Positions 59,745 to 64,000 of a stretch of 64,000 bases of DNA are shown here, in pieces. The position numbers and the translations under genes were made by a program. A model generated the notes under the pieces. It was not told where the DNA came from and did not search any database. It saw only the letters and a list, made by a program, of their open reading frames with translations. The DNA is taken from positions 37,556,001 to 37,620,000 of the forward strand of contig NC_072806.1 in NCBI RefSeq assembly GCF_028583425.1. Direction: 5' to 3'. The first letter of the stretch is position 1. Every line of letters begins with the position of its first letter. The DNA comes from Eublepharis macularius (Eukaryota > Chordata > Lepidosauria > Squamata > Eublepharidae).

Positions 59745-61775
59745 GGCTCTTTAACAGAAAAAAGTGAAATAGCAAAAGGAACTAGACAAGGTTGTCCAAT
59801 ATCACTGTTATTGTTTATTTTGCCAATGGAAATACTGGCTATAAAACTCAGACAAGATAGTAGGATTTTTGGAATTAAAAAAGGTAAAGAAGAATATAAG
59901 ATGAAAAATTATGCAGATGACGTTGTTAAATCTGTAGTAAAATATATAATATTCCTGAAATATACAATGGAGCAAATAATTAAATTTGGAATCCACTCTG
60001 GATATAGACTGAATAAAAAGAAGACAAAGATAATGTTACTAGTGGCAACTATAACAGAAGATGAAGAGAGAGAAAAAGTAACAGAATGTGTCGAAACTAA
60101 AAAAAATCAATAAAATATTTGGGAATATATGTAACAGGACAAAATGAAAATCTCTGTAAAGATAACTATCAAAAAGTTTGGGCAAGTATCCTTGAAGACT
60201 TTCAAAGATGGGAAAGGTTGAAAATTTCGTGGTTAGGAAGAATTTCTACAATCAAAATGAATATATTACCAAAGTTTTTTTTTTAATGACAAAAATGATT
60301 AATAATTTTGTATGGGGACGAAATAAGCCAAGCATAAGATTTAAAGTGTTACAGGATGAAAAAAAAGAGAGGAGGCTTAGTCATACCAAATATTAAATTA
60401 TATCGCCAAGCAGCTGCACTGGTCTGGGTGTCAGACTGGATTTTAAACTAAAATCAAAGGAATGTTAAACTGGAGACAATTGATACTAAAGAAAGAATAC
60501 ATAACTATTTTTGGATTTAAGAAATCACTAAAAACAATTCAAAAGCAAGATGGTAATCATATATCGAGAGACGGTCTGTTAAGAATATGGTTTCAATACA
60601 GAAATAGAGTAAGTCTGCCAACTTCGTCACTGACATCCCCAGTTGATGTTTACCGATACAATAACACAAGAAAGAAAATTGACCATATGAGTATATGATG
60701 AACAAACAAGGAAAAATAAAATCTTGGCAAGTGGTTCAAGAAGAAGGAAAAAAATATTTTGTGATTGTTATGTCATCAAACGGTGTCTACATTGAAAGAA
60801 CAAAAAGGGGGACGATTAAGAAATAATACCACCTTTAAATAAAAAATCCCTGGAGATTTAAGACATCTCTTAGAAAAAAATTATAAAATGCTACTGCAAT
60901 ATGACACTGAAACAGAACAAGTAAAAACCTGTATGATAAAATGGATACAAAACTTTGGAGAAAATACACACGAGTCAATGGGAAAATTTATGGACGAAAG
61001 AAAATGAGTATACTGAAAGTCAAATATGACAGGAGAACTGGTATAAAATATGTTTAGATGGTATATTACCATTAAATATATAGCAAAAACAAATAAAGAT
61101 TATAATGCGAAGTGTTGGAAATGTTAGAATAAAGATGCAGTATTTCATCACATGTGGTAGTTATGCAAGAAGGCAAGAAAATATTGAAGAAATGAAGAAA
61201 TGCAAAAGATATTAAAATGCAAGTTTCCGCTGGATCTGGAAAATGTTATTAAATATTTTACCAAGTAAAATTGCAAAAATACACAGTGAACTATTCAAAT
61301 ATATGGTGGCAAGAATAATATTTGCAGCAAAATGGAAAGTGGTGAAATGCCCAGACCTGAATGAATGGAGGAATAAATTAAATGAATATGCGACAATGGC
61401 AAAATTAACCTATTTTATACATAATAGACTGTAGAATTCCAAGATAAATGGAAAGCATTTTTAATTACATAGTTGAAAACTAAGAACAAAATTAATCTAA
61501 CAAAGAGAATGATAGAAGGAAAGAGTTAGGTAATACATGTCTATAATAAAAATGTTATTAGTTGATAAAAATTAGATATGAAGGTAGATGGTAAAGATAC
61601 AATAAGATGGTAAAGATAGAATAAGATATTTAAATAGAATTGAAATATTAAAGGTAGATTTAAGTAAGCTTTGTTTAAATATATGTATGTAGTTTTTATT
61701 TTAGATTTGTAGGATTATAGTGTATATTTTATGTACATCTGTATGTTTGGGAAATGAAATAAAATATATTAAAAA
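59745..61775 (+). mobile_element. L1 LINE, 3' piece
   Basis: It resumes the L1 reverse transcriptase with GSLTEKSEIAKGTRQGCPIS and the catalytic YADDVV segment (MKNYADDVVKSVVKY, frame from 59811). Later come WERLKISWLGRISTIKMNIL, FVWGRNKPSIRFKVLQDEKK and C-terminal remnants across several frameshifts and stops. The 3' end is near 61775 (GAAATAAAATATATT, then A-rich). Even rejoined to the first piece it lacks the endonuclease and ORF1, so it is dead. Confidence 0.88.
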
Positions 61776-61883
61776 ATAAATGATCTATTAAATTTCTGAG
61801 ATCATCTTTAAATATTTTAACTAAACAGGCAGTTGTGAATAAAGTCTATTAGATATAAATCAGGGAGATGAGATTTATTTAGG

Positions 61884-62290
61884 GACTAGCAATAAAGCCC
61901 ATTGTGTGAAAAAATACAACAGGCTTGAGAAAACTGTGGTTGGTATTTTTTTTATTTTTCATTTTTTCATATTTGTATTCTGTTCTTTTCCCCCTCAGTG
62001 CCCTCCCGCTCTGGCTTGGGGGCTGCTGTGAAGTGCCTTCATGCCACTGTGAGGGGGCCTGGTGAATAGACAGCCTGAGCACTCCTCCCAGCGGCAAGTG
62101 GGTGCTTCACAGTGGCCTGGAGGCCAGAGCGGGAGGGCAGTGAGGGGAGGCGCAGGGAGGAGTGCTTAGGCCGTTGATTCAGCGGGCCCCCTCCCGGCAG
62201 CAAGCAGGCACTTCACAGGGGCCTCAAGGCCTACGTGAGGATAAAAAGTGAGTCGTCGCCAATACGGCTTACCTTTTATATATTAGGATA
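61884..62290. repeat. GC-rich dispersed block with inverted repeat
   Basis: It opens GGGACTAGCAATAAAGCCCA and closes CTTACCTTTTATATATTAGG. Inside, GTGCCCTCCCGCTCTGGC at about 61999 pairs with its inverse at about 62123. The opening resembles the end of the block at 28680-29150. Probably mobile; class unknown. Confidence 0.45.
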
Positions 62291-62299
62291 CCCCTTTTT

Positions 62300-62492
62300 T
62301 CTCCTCAAAGTAGCTTACAATATCATCCTTCCCTTCTCCATGTTATCCTCACAACAATCCTGTGAGGTAGGTTAGGCTGAGAGAGTGTGTGATAGGACCA
62401 AAGTCACACGGAGAACTTTCATGACAAAAGGGAAATCTGAATCTGAGTCTTCTTCGTTTGAAGGCAAGGTTTGTTACTCTAGCCACTACAAT
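62300..62492 (-). mobile_element. tRNA-derived SINE, antisense
   Basis: The plus strand reads CTCACAACAATCCTGTGAGG, TAGGTTAGGCTGAGAGAGTG and, at the far end, CTCTAGCCACTACAAT, the antisense of the SINE 5' A-box region. Same broad family as 16631-16875. Confidence 0.75.
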
Positions 62493-64000
62493 ATGTTTCA
62501 ATTTTCTGGTCACATATGAAGCGTTCTTCTACTGATTGGACCATAGGGCATTATTGTCTACTCTGGTTTTATCAGACTCAATACACCACTCTCAGTCCCC
62601 CAGTGGATGAACGGGAGAATATAAATTAAATAAATCTTTATTCATAATAATCCCATACAGATGGGAAAGGACTGTAAGAAATGCTAGATCTAAAGCTATT
62701 GCCAAGCTGTAGGGTATTGGCTCTTCCTTTCCTATTAGGTCCTCAAACTGAGATTAGATTGGATAGTGAAGGTATCTGGGGGACTGAGAGTTCAAAAGAA
62801 AAAATGGAAGGAGCGAGTGATGGTTTTGTGAGCCTAACTTAAGCGCTGAGTCATTGGCTTAGGGAGGATTGCCCTCCAGTGACCGGCAGGCCTGAAGGGT
62901 ATTAAGCAAAATGGAGCCTGTTATACTTGGCCTTTTGGACGCTACTTAAGTAGAAACAACAAAAGACCGAGTCCGGGAGAGCAAAATGTTTTTCTTCACT
63001 GTCTGAGAGTATTATCCCTATTTTTTAAAGTGAAGCCTACAGATGGGGACCGGAAAGGATACATTTTCTAATTTATCCTGTCCTTTAAACATAGCATATT
63101 TCCCCCCTTGTAGACTGGGCAGTTTCTAAATATTAACTAGCTCTGTGCAGAAGCTACGCTGAATACTGGAAGCTACCAATTAAAACCTGCGTATAGGTTG
63201 GAACACAGAAAAGGAAAGCAAAACAAATCCTGATAACCTCTTTTCAAATAAAATTTACCAAGCCCTTTTGATTGGCCCAGAAAGTAGTTAAGAAGCTCCC
63301 AGGTGTTTCTGCAAATGAAGCTCCTTTTTATGATTATTTTTCTCAGACAGGGTTAAGGCTATGCGTGGAAGGAAGAAGTAGGAAATACCTGGGGCATGAT
63401 ATGATTATGAGCCATTTACTTTAAGATTTTATATTGATTTACAATCAGGGGGAACACATAATATACCATTGCTAAAGTTTCTCCACTCGCCACCAATCAG
63501 TACTCTGCACTGGAAAGCTATGGTTTCCCCAGACATAATACTAAAACTGTCACTGCAAGAGTTATAACAAATAACTGTTGCAATGCTGGGTGATGTATAT
63601 GCTGCTAGCAGAATTTGTCAATAATACCAGAGTCGCAAAGGTTGTAGCTATGGTTTAATATATAAAGACTCACTCAACCCTACAGAAAGAAGCCCAAGGC
63701 CAGGAAGGCACGGTTCTCTCAATAAGTTCATACTACATTTTAAACCTGTGATTCTCAGGCCCAAATGACAAAATCCTGTTGAATGAGTTTGTCTATGGAG
63801 TGAGATAGAAATGTACAGTCCTGCCTGATCACTGAGACATTTTTTAACAAGTTGGGTTCAGGATTCACTTGCCCTGAAGCTTCAAGGAATGTCATTTTGA
63901 AAGTCTGTGTGGGCCTGATTCAGTTTGGGACCATGCCATAGGGGAAGGAGGGTCTCCTGCCTCCCCTCACACTGGTTTCCTGAGCTGAAACAGCCCGGGG

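Larger units (their letters stand above)
49892..64000 (-). other. MSI2 intron upstream of the alanine-rich exon (partial)
   Basis: No further coding exon was recognised. Stretches with neither a gene nor a clear repeat are 49900-50480, 50880-51330, 51690-54540, 54720-55370, 56185-57650 and 62500-64000. The remainder is the repeats listed separately. The intron continues past the window. Confidence 0.8.

Noticed and set aside
49892..64000. Upstream MSI2 exon encoding the GYQFP segment
   Set aside because: No minus-strand sequence resembling it with splice sites was found; the exon most likely lies beyond the window.
1..64000. tRNA genes suggested by A and B boxes
   Set aside because: All such boxes belong to SINEs with repeat bodies and tails; none forms a complete cloverleaf with terminator.

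Overview
This is vertebrate nuclear DNA, most likely from a squamate reptile (lizard or gecko). The evidence is its interspersed repeats: a Bov-B LINE 3' end with the characteristic gene tail and CA-rich end, CR1, L2 and L1 LINE fragments, a Penelope-like fragment, tRNA-like and 5S-like SINEs, MIR, and many short hAT-type inverted-repeat elements with intact 8-bp target duplications. There are no bacterial genes, operons or CRISPR arrays, and I recognise no endogenous virus.

The one protein-coding gene is the 3' end of MSI2 (Musashi-2, a neural and stem-cell RNA-binding protein), on the minus strand. Reading from high to low coordinates: an alanine-rich exon at 49829-49891 with a second donor that extends it to 49772; a cassette exon at 24833-25009; an exon at 10846-11000 with a second acceptor that extends it to 11054; and the last coding exon at 8177-8218. 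The last exon carries the stop codon and a very long 3'UTR reaching about position 690. The two RRM domains are encoded upstream, outside the window. All internal splice sites in the variable part are phase 1, so each alternative piece (57, 177 and 54 nt) can be added or skipped without breaking the frame.

Region by region. 1-690: sequence downstream of the gene. 690-8176: AT-rich 3'UTR with candidate poly(A), Pumilio and microRNA sites and one inserted inverted-repeat element. 8219-10845: intron with one GC-rich repeat. 11055-24832: intron with CR1, L2, SINE, 5S-like and hAT elements and a loop-free 198-bp palindrome. 25010-49771: long intron with a repeat-poor first part (to about 28 kb), then many repeats, a Bov-B tail, a Penelope-like insertion inside a MIR, and several stretches that look like conserved enhancers. 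49892-64000: upstream intron dominated by repeats, including a 750-bp inverted repeat with arms of about 310 bp and an L1 broken by an L2.

The most interesting points are the modular, frame-preserving splice choices in the Musashi C-terminal region (one adds an RGG-type motif), the long hairpins that would form in the pre-mRNA, and families of inverted-repeat elements that share their ends but not their interiors.
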